From DASRBA01 sp036559665 (GTDB lineage: Bacteria > Myxococcota > Myxococcia > Myxococcales > Myxococcaceae): a DNA stretch of 14,557 bases. The stretch lies in the NCBI GenBank assembly GCA_036559665.1, contig DATBSS010000488.1, forward strand, positions 1-14,557, given 5' to 3'. The translations under genes were made by a program, and so were the position numbers. The notes beneath the pieces were generated by a model. The model saw nothing but the letters and a program-made list of their open reading frames with translations. It was not told the DNA's origin and made no database searches. Below, one piece after another: positions 1 through 7,460 of this stretch (position 1 is the first letter of the stretch; every line of letters starts with the position of its first letter).

Positions 1-263
1 AGCCGCCCATCCAGCCAGGGGCCCAGCAGCAGAGCGTGACGGGGTCGTCGACCAGCGTGCACCAGGGCCACGAGGCGGAGGTGATGAACAATCCGCTGTA
101 TCAGGGCGCGGAGACCGCGGGGAACAATCCGCTCTACGAGGCTACGGCGGCTGCGGCGACCAATCCGCTCTATACGCCCTTGACGTCGGGCGGGCACAAC
201 CCGCTCCACCGCAACTCGTTCGCGGACCCGGTCAAGCCGTTGGTGAACCTGAAGGGCGAGTAG
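1..263 (+). CDS. C-terminal end of an unidentified protein with NPLY repeats (5' end outside the window)
   Basis: The reading frame is open from the first complete codon (position 3) to the TAG at 261-263, so only about 86 C-terminal residues are visible. A GTG at 36 is possible as a start but has no convincing ribosome site, and coding-like sequence (PPIQPGAQQQS) continues upstream of it, so I treat the gene as truncated by the window edge. The visible tail is low in charge, rich in Ala/Asn/Gly, without a hydrophobic segment, and looks disordered. It carries four copies of NPL(Y/H), and ends in NLKGE. NPxY-type motifs are known as short linear motifs in integrin beta tails. In bacteria I know no assigned function for them, so the resemblance is only noted. 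Product unknown. Confidence 0.6.
   Translation, partial: PPIQPGAQQQSVTGSSTSVHQGHEAEVMNNPLYQGAETAGNNPLYEATAAAATNPLYTPLTSGGHNPLHRNSFADPVKPLVNLKGE
87..209 (+). repeat. Four NPL(Y/H) motifs with an exact 12-residue period
   Basis: The Asn codon of each NPL(Y/H) motif begins at 90, 126, 162 and 198, exactly 36 bases apart. The first two have an extra Asn in front (NNPLY). The last is NPLH. The linkers between motifs differ (QGAETAG, EATAAAAT, TPLTSGG), so the motif and its spacing are kept while the rest varies. Confidence 0.8.
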
Positions 264-291
264 TCGCGCCCTTCCTCTGGATTTTCCTTCT

Positions 292-350
292 CGGCGCAGC
301 GCGCTCCCGGGCCCCTTCGGGATCAGCGTGCTGCGCCGCTTGCTATTTCC
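292..350 (+). terminator. Long hairpin terminator between convergent genes
   Basis: Positions 292-305 pair with 325-338 in a 14-base-pair stem with one G-U pair, enclosing a second small stem (306-309 with 318-321). On the plus strand it is followed by a T-rich stretch (cttgctattt, 339-348). It lies between the plus-strand gene ending at 263 and the minus-strand gene ending at 343. The stem could act in both directions, but on the minus strand the flank lacks a T run. Confidence 0.65.
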
Positions 351-1176
351 GGCGTGCCCAGTGGATGTGCAGGCGGCGGCGCCAGGTCGCGCCGCGGGCG
401 CGCGCGTGGTCCCTGGCCCAGGTGGTGAGCGCGTCCACCGCGAGGGGTGAGAGCGCCGGACCCACGAAGGAGAGGGAGGCCACCACCGCGGCGGCGGCCT
501 CCGGGGAGAGGGCATCCTCGCAGTCGAAGGTCTCGTCGGTGGCGGCGGCGCCGGGAGCGGCGAGGGAGAGGAGCTGCGCGCGGGGGCCGGCGAGGTCGAG
601 CGCGCGGGGGCGCGACTTCGGATTGGACGCTTGGAGTTGGGGCCAGAGTGCGTCCAGGAATGGGGATGGGAGGAGCTCCACCTCGACGACCGCGAGCGCG
701 CCGCCTGGCGCCAGGAGCCGGGCGATCTCCGCGCCCGCCAGCTCCGGGTCGAGCCAGTGGAGCGCGTCCGCGACGAGGGAGAGATCGAACGAGGCGGCCG
801 GCAGGCCGGTGGCCTCCGCGGCGGCGTGAACAGGGATGAGGCGTTCGCTCGGCGTACCAGTTTCTGCCGCGCGCGGCGCATCACGTTCTGCCTCGCGCAG
901 CGCGATGCCCTGCTCCTTCGCCCGATGCTCCAGCACGTCGAGCATCATGCGCGCCGGCTCCACGGCCGCGACTCGAATCCCTCGTACGGCGAGCGGCAAC
1001 GCCAGGTCCCCCGTCCCCGCGCCCAGGTCCACCGCGCGCCGCCCAGGCGCCGCCAGGCCGGAGAGCCGCTCCACCAGCGCCTCCGGGTAGCCGGGGCGCG
1101 ACTGGTAGGCGGCCGCGAGGCGGTTGAACACCCAGCGCCCGGCGTCCTCCACGCGCGCGCCACGGCGCCCCGCCAT
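343..1176 (-). CDS. Class I SAM-dependent methyltransferase
   Basis: This is a 277-residue protein. The Rossmann-fold glycine motif I is VDLGAGTGDLALPLA (about residues 49-63), followed by an acidic end of strand 2 (VAAVEPARMML). A later motif, FDLSLVADALHWLD, matches the motif IV/post-IV region of the UbiE/Methyltransf_11/25 type. The N-terminal VFNRLAAAYQSRPGYP is typical of small-molecule methyltransferases of this group. The substrate cannot be told from sequence. The ATG at 1176 lies 7 bases after the stop of the upstream Pro-rich gene, and the nearest GGAGGA is about 14 bases from the ATG, inside the upstream gene, so translation may be coupled. It is the last gene of a three-gene operon with the DTW-domain tRNA-modifying enzyme. 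Confidence 0.85.
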   Translation of the reverse strand: MAGRRGARVEDAGRWVFNRLAAAYQSRPGYPEALVERLSGLAAPGRRAVDLGAGTGDLALPLAVRGIRVAAVEPARMMLDVLEHRAKEQGIALREAERDAPRAAETGTPSERLIPVHAAAEATGLPAASFDLSLVADALHWLDPELAGAEIARLLAPGGALAVVEVELLPSPFLDALWPQLQASNPKSRPRALDLAGPRAQLLSLAAPGAAATDETFDCEDALSPEAAAAVVASLSFVGPALSPLAVDALTTWARDHARARGATWRRRLHIHWARRK

Positions 1177-1183
1177 GGCGCCG

Positions 1184-1678
1184 TTACTGTTCCTCCGCCT
1201 TGGACGCAGGCGAACCCGGCGGCGGCGGTGGCAGCGGGTACTCGCGCTTCGTCCCGGGAAGCGGCGGACGCCACCGCCAGCTGGAGACCTTCCCGTCCTC
1301 CGGCGGCGCGGCTCCGAGGGTGGACGCCGGCGGCGGCGGCAACACCATCGGCATCACCGGACCCGGCATCATCGCCGCCGGCGGCGGGACGGTGGCCGGC
1401 ACCGACGCCGCGTGCGTTCCAGCAGGGACCGCGGGCGGGGGCGGCGCGGCGGGTGGCGGCACCGCCGGCCGCGGCATCGCGGCCGGCATCCGCGGCGGCG
1501 GGGGCGGGCGCGCGGCCATGGGCGGCGGCGCGGGCGACCGTGGAGGCTCCACCGCCACCGGCAGCGGCTCCGGCTCCGTGTGGCTGCTCACCCAGGACCC
1601 GACCAGCGCGACGAGCAGCGCCGCCAACGCCAGCACGGGCATCACCCACAACCTGCGGTTGGCGTTGGCCTCGCTCAC
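1184..1678 (-). CDS. Pro/Ala-rich protein with one N-terminal membrane segment
   Basis: This is a 164-residue protein starting with GTG at 1678. The start shares the bases GTGA with the TGA stop of the upstream DTW gene, a four-base overlap typical of translational coupling. A hydrophobic segment of about 20 residues (near residues 11-31, LWVMPVLALAALLVALVGSW) follows a short Arg-containing N-terminus, so it is probably a type II single-pass membrane protein. The rest is almost entirely Pro, Ala, Met and Gly with poly-Pro runs, and ends in a short charged tail (KAEEQ). No domain is recognised. Such Pro-rich tails often span the periplasm, as in TonB, but no TonB-type C-terminal domain is visible. 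Function unknown. Confidence 0.75.
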   Translation of the reverse strand: MSEANANRRLWVMPVLALAALLVALVGSWVSSHTEPEPLPVAVEPPRSPAPPPMAARPPPPPRMPAAMPRPAVPPPAAPPPPAVPAGTHAASVPATVPPPAAMMPGPVMPMVLPPPPASTLGAAPPEDGKVSSWRWRPPLPGTKREYPLPPPPPGSPASKAEEQ

Positions 1679-2826
1679 GGCGCCCTCAGCAACCCTTCTA
1701 GCACCAACTCCAGCGACGCCAGCCTCCGCCCGCACCGGCCCTGCGCCACCGGCGGCCCGTCCCGCCCGGTGAGCAGGGAGGCGGCCCGCTCCACGCCCCC
1801 GGGCTTCTGGCCCCGGAGCGCCCGGATCACCCCCTGGCGCAGGTCGATGGACGTGCGCGGCCCATCCCCCAGCGCCCGCAGCAGCTCCAGCGCGAACGTC
1901 CCCCACGCGCCCACCACCGCGCCCTCCCCCGCGAAGGACTGCCAGGCCCGCAGCGCCTCCGCCCCGGCCGCACCCGCCATGAGCGCCTCCGTCGGGACCT
2001 CCAGGTAGCGCGGGATGGACTCCCCCAGGGGGTTCCGCGGCGACAGCAGCAGCTCCAGGCGCTCGCCGGTGGAGGGCCTCACCGCGGCCAGGTGCACCAG
2101 CTCCGGCGGAAAGCGCTCCTTCGCCTCGAAGGGCGGCGCGTTGGCCTCCCCGTGGACCAGCACCAGCGACTCGATGTGCCTGGACACCTCCGGCGCCCAC
2201 TGGCGGCGGGCCCGGACGCGGCGCCGCTTGCTCCGCGACGGCCCCACCCGCGCCGCGTGCCCCTCGAGCTGGTAGTCCACCATCCGGTCGAAGGCGCGCA
2301 GCATGGGGCCGAAGCGCGCCTCGTCCCCCTCCAGGTGGGTGAGCACCTCCGCCACCGCCTCCACGGTGGAGAGGCAGTGCTCGGCCGGCTCGCTCCGGAT
2401 CCGGTAGTTGCTGGGCTTCCGCGGGCGCAGCCCGACGCGCGGGAGCTGCAACAGCGCCGGGTTCAGCTTGAGCAGCTTCTTCGCCTGCGGCCAGGTCCCG
2501 TCGATCACCACCAGGGTGCTGGGCGCCCGCGCCAGGCGGGGCAACTCGCCGGCCGGGGCTGCGGCCTCGTCCGGGAAGAGGAGGGCCACCTCGCCGGACC
2601 GCTCCGCGGCCAGCTCGCGCACCCGGTCCACCCCCTGGAAGTCCACCCCCACGTACAGCTCCGAGTTGGCGAGCGCCAGGTGCGCCAGCCGCGCCGTGCC
2701 GATGGCCACCTTGCGCTCGCGGGGGTGCTGGAGGAACACCACGTGCGTCCGGGTAGGGACGGGGTGGAGGTCCCGGCAATAGCAGGTCGGCTGGGGACGG
2801 CGACAACGGGCACAGGTAGCGCGCAT
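1675..2826 (-). CDS. DTW-domain tRNA-uridine aminocarboxypropyltransferase (TapT/YfiP type) with a C-terminal exonuclease-like extension
   Basis: This is a 383-residue protein. Residues 1-17 carry the zinc-ribbon-like cysteines of the family (C5, C8, C15, C17). The signature DTW motif appears as DGTWPQAKK (109-117), and KPSNYRIRSEP (137-147) fits the conserved core. Members of this family transfer the aminocarboxypropyl group of SAM to uridine in tRNA (acp3U). E. coli TapT is about 230 residues, so roughly residues 218-383 are additional. That part reads like a DnaQ/RNase T-type fold: LVLVHGE at the DxE position, VVGAWGTFALELLR at the HNxxFD position, and a Leu/Ala-rich end like the HxAxxD helix, with the catalytic acids mostly missing. 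The ATG at 2826 has no clear Shine-Dalgarno sequence. The gene heads an operon with the next two genes. Confidence 0.88.
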   Translation of the reverse strand: MRATCARCRRPQPTCYCRDLHPVPTRTHVVFLQHPRERKVAIGTARLAHLALANSELYVGVDFQGVDRVRELAAERSGEVALLFPDEAAAPAGELPRLARAPSTLVVIDGTWPQAKKLLKLNPALLQLPRVGLRPRKPSNYRIRSEPAEHCLSTVEAVAEVLTHLEGDEARFGPMLRAFDRMVDYQLEGHAARVGPSRSKRRRVRARRQWAPEVSRHIESLVLVHGEANAPPFEAKERFPPELVHLAAVRPSTGERLELLLSPRNPLGESIPRYLEVPTEALMAGAAGAEALRAWQSFAGEGAVVGAWGTFALELLRALGDGPRTSIDLRQGVIRALRGQKPGGVERAASLLTGRDGPPVAQGRCGRRLASLELVLEGLLRAP

Positions 2827-2883
2827 GCGGACTGGGTCTGGGTCTACTATCTCAGGGAATACCCCCAGCGGCAGGAGGACGCC
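2827..2883. promoter_or_regulatory. Divergent promoter region of the DTW operon and preA-like gene
   Basis: This 57-base spacer separates two divergent starts. TACTAT (2845-2850) is a plausible -10 box for the plus strand. On the minus strand the same place reads ATAGTA. AGGAGG five bases before the ATG at 2884 is a good ribosome site for the plus-strand gene. The minus-strand start has no ribosome site and may be nearly leaderless. The promoter call rests on the -10-like box only. Confidence 0.35.
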
Positions 2884-3987
2884 ATGGCGCCGTCCCTGAA
2901 AACCACCGTCACCCGGATTCAATTCGAGAACCCCTTCCTGCTGGCCAGCGGCCCGCCAGGCACCAACGCGCGGGTGATCGCCAAGTCGTTCGACCTGGGC
3001 TGGGGCGGGGTGGTGTGCAAGACCATCTCGCTGGACTCCAGCAAGGTGATCAACACCGCCCCCCGCTACGCCAAGAACAAGGCGCGCGAGGACGACAAGG
3101 TGATCGTCGGCTTCGAGAACATCGAGCTGATCTCCGACCGCCCCTACTCCGTCTGGCTGGACGAGTTCCGGCAGCTCAAGAAGCAGTACCCCAAGCACGT
3201 GCTGATCGCCTCGGTGATGGAGGAGTACCGCAAGGAGGCGTGGCAGCAGATCATCCGCGAGGTGCAGGACACCGGCGTGGACGGCTTCGAGCTGAACCTC
3301 TCCTGCCCGCACGGCCTGCCGGAGCGGAAGATGGGGATGGCCATGGGCGAAGACCCCTCCATCTGCGAGGAGGTGGTGGGCTGGGTGAAGGAGGTCTCCC
3401 GCATCCCGGTCTGGGCGAAGATGACGCCCAACATCGGCAACCCGGTGGTGCCGGCCAGGGCGGCGGTGAAGGCCGGGGCGGACGGCATCTCCACCATCAA
3501 CACCATCCTCTGCATCAACGGGATCGACCTGCGCACGCTGCGGCCCATGCCCACCGTGGAGGGCTACACGGTGCCGGGCGGCTACTCCGGCCAGGCGGTG
3601 CGGCCGATCGCGCTGCGGCACGTGATGGAGATCGCCCGCGCGCTCCCGCAGACGCCGATCTCGGGGATGGGCGGCATCGAGACCGGGTTCGACGCCGCGC
3701 AGTTCATGCTCCTCGGCTCGCACACCGTGCAGGTGTGCACCGGGGCCATGCTCCAGGGCTACGAGATCATCAACAAGCTCACCGAGGAGCTGCTCAAGGT
3801 GATGGCCGACCACAAGCTGGAGAGCGTCACCGAATTGGTCGGCAGGTCGCTCCCCTACTTCACCACCCACGCGGACCTGGTGGAGCGCCAGCGCGCCGCC
3901 AAGGCCGCCAAGGTGGGCGCCGGCAAGGACGCCGAGACCTGGAAGGGCGAGATCAAGCGGGAGACCGAGTCGCTCACCGGCAACTGA
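2884..3987 (+). CDS. preA: PreA-like dihydropyrimidine dehydrogenase / class 1 dihydroorotate dehydrogenase-family flavoprotein
   Basis: This is a 367-residue FMN-dependent TIM barrel. Family motifs in order are NPFLLASGPPG (N-terminus), ELNLSCPHGLPERKMG (about 138-153), VWAKMTPNIG (about 177-186), ADGISTINTI, GGYSGQAVRPIALRHV and ISGMGGIETG with LLGSHTVQVCTG (phosphate-binding end). These match the PreA subunit, which with PreT reduces uracil or thymine using NADH. There are two differences from the reference enzymes. The C-terminal 4Fe-4S ferredoxin domain of E. coli PreA and of mammalian DPYD is absent; the protein stops after a charged helix. Also, where mammalian DPYD has its catalytic Cys (GLACGQDP), this protein has Met (GMAMGEDP). 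No preT gene is near. The fold is certain, the exact substrate less so. Start: ATG with AGGAGG. The gene converges on the CHAT gene with only four bases between stops. Confidence 0.85.
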   Translation: MAPSLKTTVTRIQFENPFLLASGPPGTNARVIAKSFDLGWGGVVCKTISLDSSKVINTAPRYAKNKAREDDKVIVGFENIELISDRPYSVWLDEFRQLKKQYPKHVLIASVMEEYRKEAWQQIIREVQDTGVDGFELNLSCPHGLPERKMGMAMGEDPSICEEVVGWVKEVSRIPVWAKMTPNIGNPVVPARAAVKAGADGISTINTILCINGIDLRTLRPMPTVEGYTVPGGYSGQAVRPIALRHVMEIARALPQTPISGMGGIETGFDAAQFMLLGSHTVQVCTGAMLQGYEIINKLTEELLKVMADHKLESVTELVGRSLPYFTTHADLVERQRAAKAAKVGAGKDAETWKGEIKRETESLTGN

Positions 3988-3991
3988 AGCG

Positions 3992-6907
3992 TCATTCGAA
4001 CAGCACCACCTGGTCCGCCCAGCTGGAGCCGTGCTCGCGGTGCCACTTCTCGCGCGCGGCGCGCAGGGCGATCGCGGGCGAAGTGCCGCTCTGGATGGTG
4101 GCCAGCAGCGGCCCGAAGAACTTCTCGCTCTCCGGGTCCGTGACGCGCGCGTTGACGGCGAGCACCGCGTGGGCGCCGGCCTCGACGAAGGCCTCCGCCA
4201 GCCCGTAGCCCTCCTTCAGGTCCGCCACGGTGTCGCCCGAGTCGCACGCGGCCAGCAGCACCAGCGGGTGGCCCGCCAACTCCTCCTTCCGCACGTCGCG
4301 CGCGGTGAGCGCGAAGTTGCCGGAAGCCGCCTCCGGGGAAAGCACCAGGAACGAGGCGTCCGCCACCTCCGGGTCCACCAGGCCGTGCACGTGCAGCTCC
4401 AGCAGGGAGGCGGTGCGGGCCTCCTGGAGCACGCGCGCGGGCGTGGCGTCCGGGCCCTCCAGCCGGAGGGCGCCCGGCGACCGGGGCGGCGCGCTCAGCT
4501 CCGGCAGGCCCAGCTTCACCGGGAACGACGGGGAGGCGACGACCACGCGGGGGCCCTTCCCTATCGGAGGCTGCTCGCCGTGGTGGAGCACGTGGCTCCA
4601 GGCCAGCTCCGGTGGCAGCAGGCCCGAAAGCCCCTCCAGCGGAGGGCGCGCGATCACCTGGATGGCGGGGCAGGAGCGCACGGCCTGGAGCAGCTCCGGC
4701 GGCACCAGACCCTGGCCCTGGGCGTCCGCGGGCTGGGTCCGCGCGCCGTCGTAGCGGCCCTGCACCTGGCCGTCCGGGGGCACCGCCAGGACCAGGAGCC
4801 GCTCGTCGTCGGCGGTCAGCCACAGCGAGCACTTCGGCGCTTCCTCCCAGCGCCGCTCGGCGGCGAACAGCTCCAGCGCGCGCTGGTAGTCCTCGCGCCG
4901 GCCGGCATCGAGGATGAGGGAGGTGTAGCTGTACAGCTGCACCTTGTCCGGCGCGCTGTCCGTGCCGGCGATCTGGTTGGCCTCGGCGATCGCCTGGTAG
5001 AGGAGGCGCTCTCCTTCGGTGCGGTCGTGCTCCAGCCGGGCCCGACCCAGGATGTGCGTGACCAGCGCGAGGTTGCCATTGCTGGCCGGGTTGGCGCGGA
5101 TCGCCTCCGCCCCGCGCTGGAGCAACGCCTCGTCGTCATCGCCCCGGAGGTCGGGCTGGCGCTGGAGGTCGGCGATGGCGAACATCCGCTTCAGCGAGGG
5201 AGGCTGGTCGCAGCTGCGGAGCAGGTCCACCTGGCGGCGGGCCTCCTTGAAATCCAGGTGCCGCTGGTGGGCGATGGCCAGCTCCGACCGGGCGAACTCG
5301 GCCGCAGCGCACGAGCCAGGCGCCCGCGCCAGCACCTCCGTCAGGTAGGACTGCGCCAGGCCCACCTCGCGGCGGACCCTGGCCACCTGCCCCAGCTCCT
5401 CCAGGATGTTGAATTCCGCGGTGAGGTCGCCCTCGGCCCGGGCGAGGTCCAGCGCCAGCCGGGCGACCTTCTTCGCCTCCAGTGTCTGGTGCAGCAACGC
5501 GTAGCTGAAGGCGATGGAGCGCTGCACCGTCAGGCAGCGATCCTCGACCCGGTTCCCGGACTGGCACCGCTCCTGGTACGGCCGGAGCCGCTCCAGCGCC
5601 TTCATGGGCTGGCCCTGGTGGCGGTCCACGTCCGCCGCCCTCTCCTGGGCGAGCGTAGCGAACCATGGGTCGCCGGTCGCCGCCGCCAGCTCCTGGTAGC
5701 GCGGCAGCTCCAGGCGCCACGCGGGGAGGAAGTACATCGCGCCCAGCTCGATGTCCGCCTGCCCCGCCTCGCGCGCCTCGCGCATCAGCTCCGCCCAGCG
5801 ATCGGCGGTGGGGTCGCCCTGGATGGCCTGGGCGTACGCCTGCGAGAGCTGTTGGCGCCGCTCGTTGATCCCCGCCTTGGCCGCGGCCACGGCGCCCGCC
5901 AGCGCCGCTCCGCCGCCCATTCGCGCGTCCAGGTCGGCGGCCGTGGCCTCCAGGGAAGCGATCGCCTCCGCCGTACCGGCCGAGCGGAGGACGTCGTAGA
6001 AGCACACCCGCGCCAGGCGACCGGACCGCCCCAGGAGGTCCAGCGGGTACGGCTGCTCGCCGCGCATCGCCGACTGGCACCGCTGCTCCCCGTCCCGGTA
6101 GAGCTTCTGGCGGCGCTGGCTCTCATCGCGCAGCTTGGCCGCGGCCTCCCTCGCCTCGCCCGCCCAGCCGGGCTCGTTCAGGGCGGCGACGTCGTCGAAC
6201 GCATTGGCGGCCGCGAGCGGAAGCTGGAGGGCCCGAAGCGCCAAGGCCCGGTTCCAGAGCGCCGCCGGGTGCGCCCCTTCGATGCGGAGCGCCTCGTACG
6301 CGTGGGTGGCGGCGTCCTCCGGCCTGCCTTGCCGCAGGTCCAGGGCGGCCCGGGTGGCCTGCGCGTCCGCGCTCGTCCCGGCCTGCTTCAGCCAGTGCTC
6401 CGCGGCCGGCGCCTGGCCGCGGAGGAGGTACGCGTCGGCGATCATCGCCTTCTGGCCCCGCCACCCCAGCCAGGCCAGCGCCAGGAACGGAGGGTCGCCC
6501 AGCGACTCGTCCGCGCCGCGCACGGCCACGAAATGCTTGTACGGCTGGGACGAGAGCCGGTCCTCGCAGCAGCGGGTGGGGGCGTGGACCATCCACAACT
6601 CGCGCATCTGCAGGGTCAGCACCAGGGTCGCCGCCGCCGCGGTCACGCCCAGGAACGCGGCCGGCATCCGCCAGCGGCGGACCACCGCCAGGAGCGCGAG
6701 CTGAAGGGCCGCCACGAGCGAGGCCCAGACCGGGCGCTCCGCCTTCCAGTCCACGGCGCGCGCGGCGGCCAGGTCCAGGAACAGCAGATCGCGCATCTCC
6801 ACCTGGCAGTCGTTGCAGGTGACGAGGTGCTCGTGGAATCGCTCGACGGAGGCGGACGGCAGCTCGCCGTCGAGGTAGCCCTGCAGGTTCGCGTGGAGAT
6901 CGTTCAT
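3992..6907 (-). CDS. Membrane anti-sigma (zf-HC2) / TPR-like / CHAT caspase-like peptidase fusion
   Basis: This is a 971-residue protein. Residues 1-40 are a zf-HC2 zinc finger (H27-x3-C31-x2-C34) preceded by the typical LQGYLDGELP, the domain with which membrane anti-sigma factors hold ECF sigma factors. Hydrophobic stretches lie at about 60-76 and 81-99, so one or two membrane passes are possible. From about 125 to 650 the protein is Ala/Leu-rich and helical with TPR-like units (e.g. LRGQAPAAEHWLKQAG, AYEALRIEGAHPAALWNRALALRAL). The last roughly 260 residues are a CHAT domain with the catalytic pair H841 (LHVHG) and C888 (LLAACDSG), both present. The sigma gene ends one base before the chosen ATG at 6907, which has GGAAGGGA upstream. 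ATGs at 6934 and 6922 are in frame but would overlap the sigma gene. Inferred role: it sequesters the neighbouring sigma factor and releases it by proteolysis when the sensor part is triggered. The activating signal is unknown. Confidence 0.88.
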   Translation of the reverse strand: MNDLHANLQGYLDGELPSASVERFHEHLVTCNDCQVEMRDLLFLDLAAARAVDWKAERPVWASLVAALQLALLAVVRRWRMPAAFLGVTAAAATLVLTLQMRELWMVHAPTRCCEDRLSSQPYKHFVAVRGADESLGDPPFLALAWLGWRGQKAMIADAYLLRGQAPAAEHWLKQAGTSADAQATRAALDLRQGRPEDAATHAYEALRIEGAHPAALWNRALALRALQLPLAAANAFDDVAALNEPGWAGEAREAAAKLRDESQRRQKLYRDGEQRCQSAMRGEQPYPLDLLGRSGRLARVCFYDVLRSAGTAEAIASLEATAADLDARMGGGAALAGAVAAAKAGINERRQQLSQAYAQAIQGDPTADRWAELMREAREAGQADIELGAMYFLPAWRLELPRYQELAAATGDPWFATLAQERAADVDRHQGQPMKALERLRPYQERCQSGNRVEDRCLTVQRSIAFSYALLHQTLEAKKVARLALDLARAEGDLTAEFNILEELGQVARVRREVGLAQSYLTEVLARAPGSCAAAEFARSELAIAHQRHLDFKEARRQVDLLRSCDQPPSLKRMFAIADLQRQPDLRGDDDEALLQRGAEAIRANPASNGNLALVTHILGRARLEHDRTEGERLLYQAIAEANQIAGTDSAPDKVQLYSYTSLILDAGRREDYQRALELFAAERRWEEAPKCSLWLTADDERLLVLAVPPDGQVQGRYDGARTQPADAQGQGLVPPELLQAVRSCPAIQVIARPPLEGLSGLLPPELAWSHVLHHGEQPPIGKGPRVVVASPSFPVKLGLPELSAPPRSPGALRLEGPDATPARVLQEARTASLLELHVHGLVDPEVADASFLVLSPEAASGNFALTARDVRKEELAGHPLVLLAACDSGDTVADLKEGYGLAEAFVEAGAHAVLAVNARVTDPESEKFFGPLLATIQSGTSPAIALRAAREKWHREHGSSWADQVVLFE

Positions 6908-6908
6908 C

Positions 6909-7460
6909 TCAGTCCCTTCCATCCCGGTTCCCATGTCCCCCCCACGTCCGAAGGATCTTCCGGAGCTGCTTGCGCGCCTCCGAGAGGTCCGAGCCGACCG
7001 TTCCTTCCGGTATTCCCAGCCGTTCGGCGATCTGCTTGTAGCGGTAGCCCTGCGCGTGCATCTGGTACGCGTCGCGGACCCGCTTCGGCCGCAGCAAGTC
7101 CATGGCCTCCAGGAGGCGCTCGTCGCTCACCTCCCGCCACCGCTCGAGCTCCACGTGATCCGGCATGCTGGCCTCCTCGCCGTCCACCGTCGTCGAACGC
7201 ACCAGGGTGCTCTCCTCAGTCTTCGTGCGGCGGCACAGGTCGATGTACCGGTTCATCATCACCGCGCTCACGAACGGCAGCGCGAGCGGATCCGGACCCG
7301 AGCCGCGCTCGAGCTGCCGGATCACCCGCTCCAGCGCTTCGTGAACCAGGTCCTCCGGGTCGCGCCCGGTGTTGCGACATAGGTTCTGGGCACTCCTCAA
7401 CATCGGAGCACGCATCGCCCGGACGAATGCATCGAAGCGTTCGCGATCGCGCTCGGTCAT
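6909..7460 (-). CDS. ECF-type RNA polymerase sigma factor
   Basis: This is a 183-residue protein with the two ECF domains. Region 2 runs from about residue 8 to 80, with RDPEDLVHEALERV matching the core-binding/-10 helix and VMMNRYIDLCRR following. Region 4 is at about 112-172, with a helix-turn-helix (YRYKQIAERLGIPEGTVGSDLSEARKQL read in parts) for -35 recognition. No region 3 and no long C-terminal extension are visible. The ATG at 7460 has no good ribosome site of its own, but it overlaps by ATGA the end of a possible 43-codon leader ORF with a strong one. It is directly upstream of, and probably co-transcribed with, the zf-HC2/CHAT gene, the classic sigma/anti-sigma arrangement. Confidence 0.92.
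   Translation of the reverse strand: MTERDRERFDAFVRAMRAPMLRSAQNLCRNTGRDPEDLVHEALERVIRQLERGSGPDPLALPFVSAVMMNRYIDLCRRTKTEESTLVRSTTVDGEEASMPDHVELERWREVSDERLLEAMDLLRPKRVRDAYQMHAQGYRYKQIAERLGIPEGTVGSDLSEARKQLRKILRTWGGHGNRDGRD

Noticed and set aside
1679..2806. The first two thirds of a 540-codon minus-strand frame (2806 to 1184)
   Set aside because: This part is an out-of-frame reading of the DTW gene. Only the last 164 codons (from GTG 1678) are a real gene.
2827..3870. A minus-strand extension of the DTW protein up to 3870
   Set aside because: The extension is antisense to the preA-like gene and His/Leu/Val-rich without domain. The cysteine motif of the DTW family starts right after the ATG at 2826.
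6908..6934. Start of the CHAT protein at 6934 or 6922
   Set aside because: These ATGs lie inside the sigma gene. The ATG at 6907 has a better placed GGAAGGGA and gives the normal start of a zf-HC2 protein.
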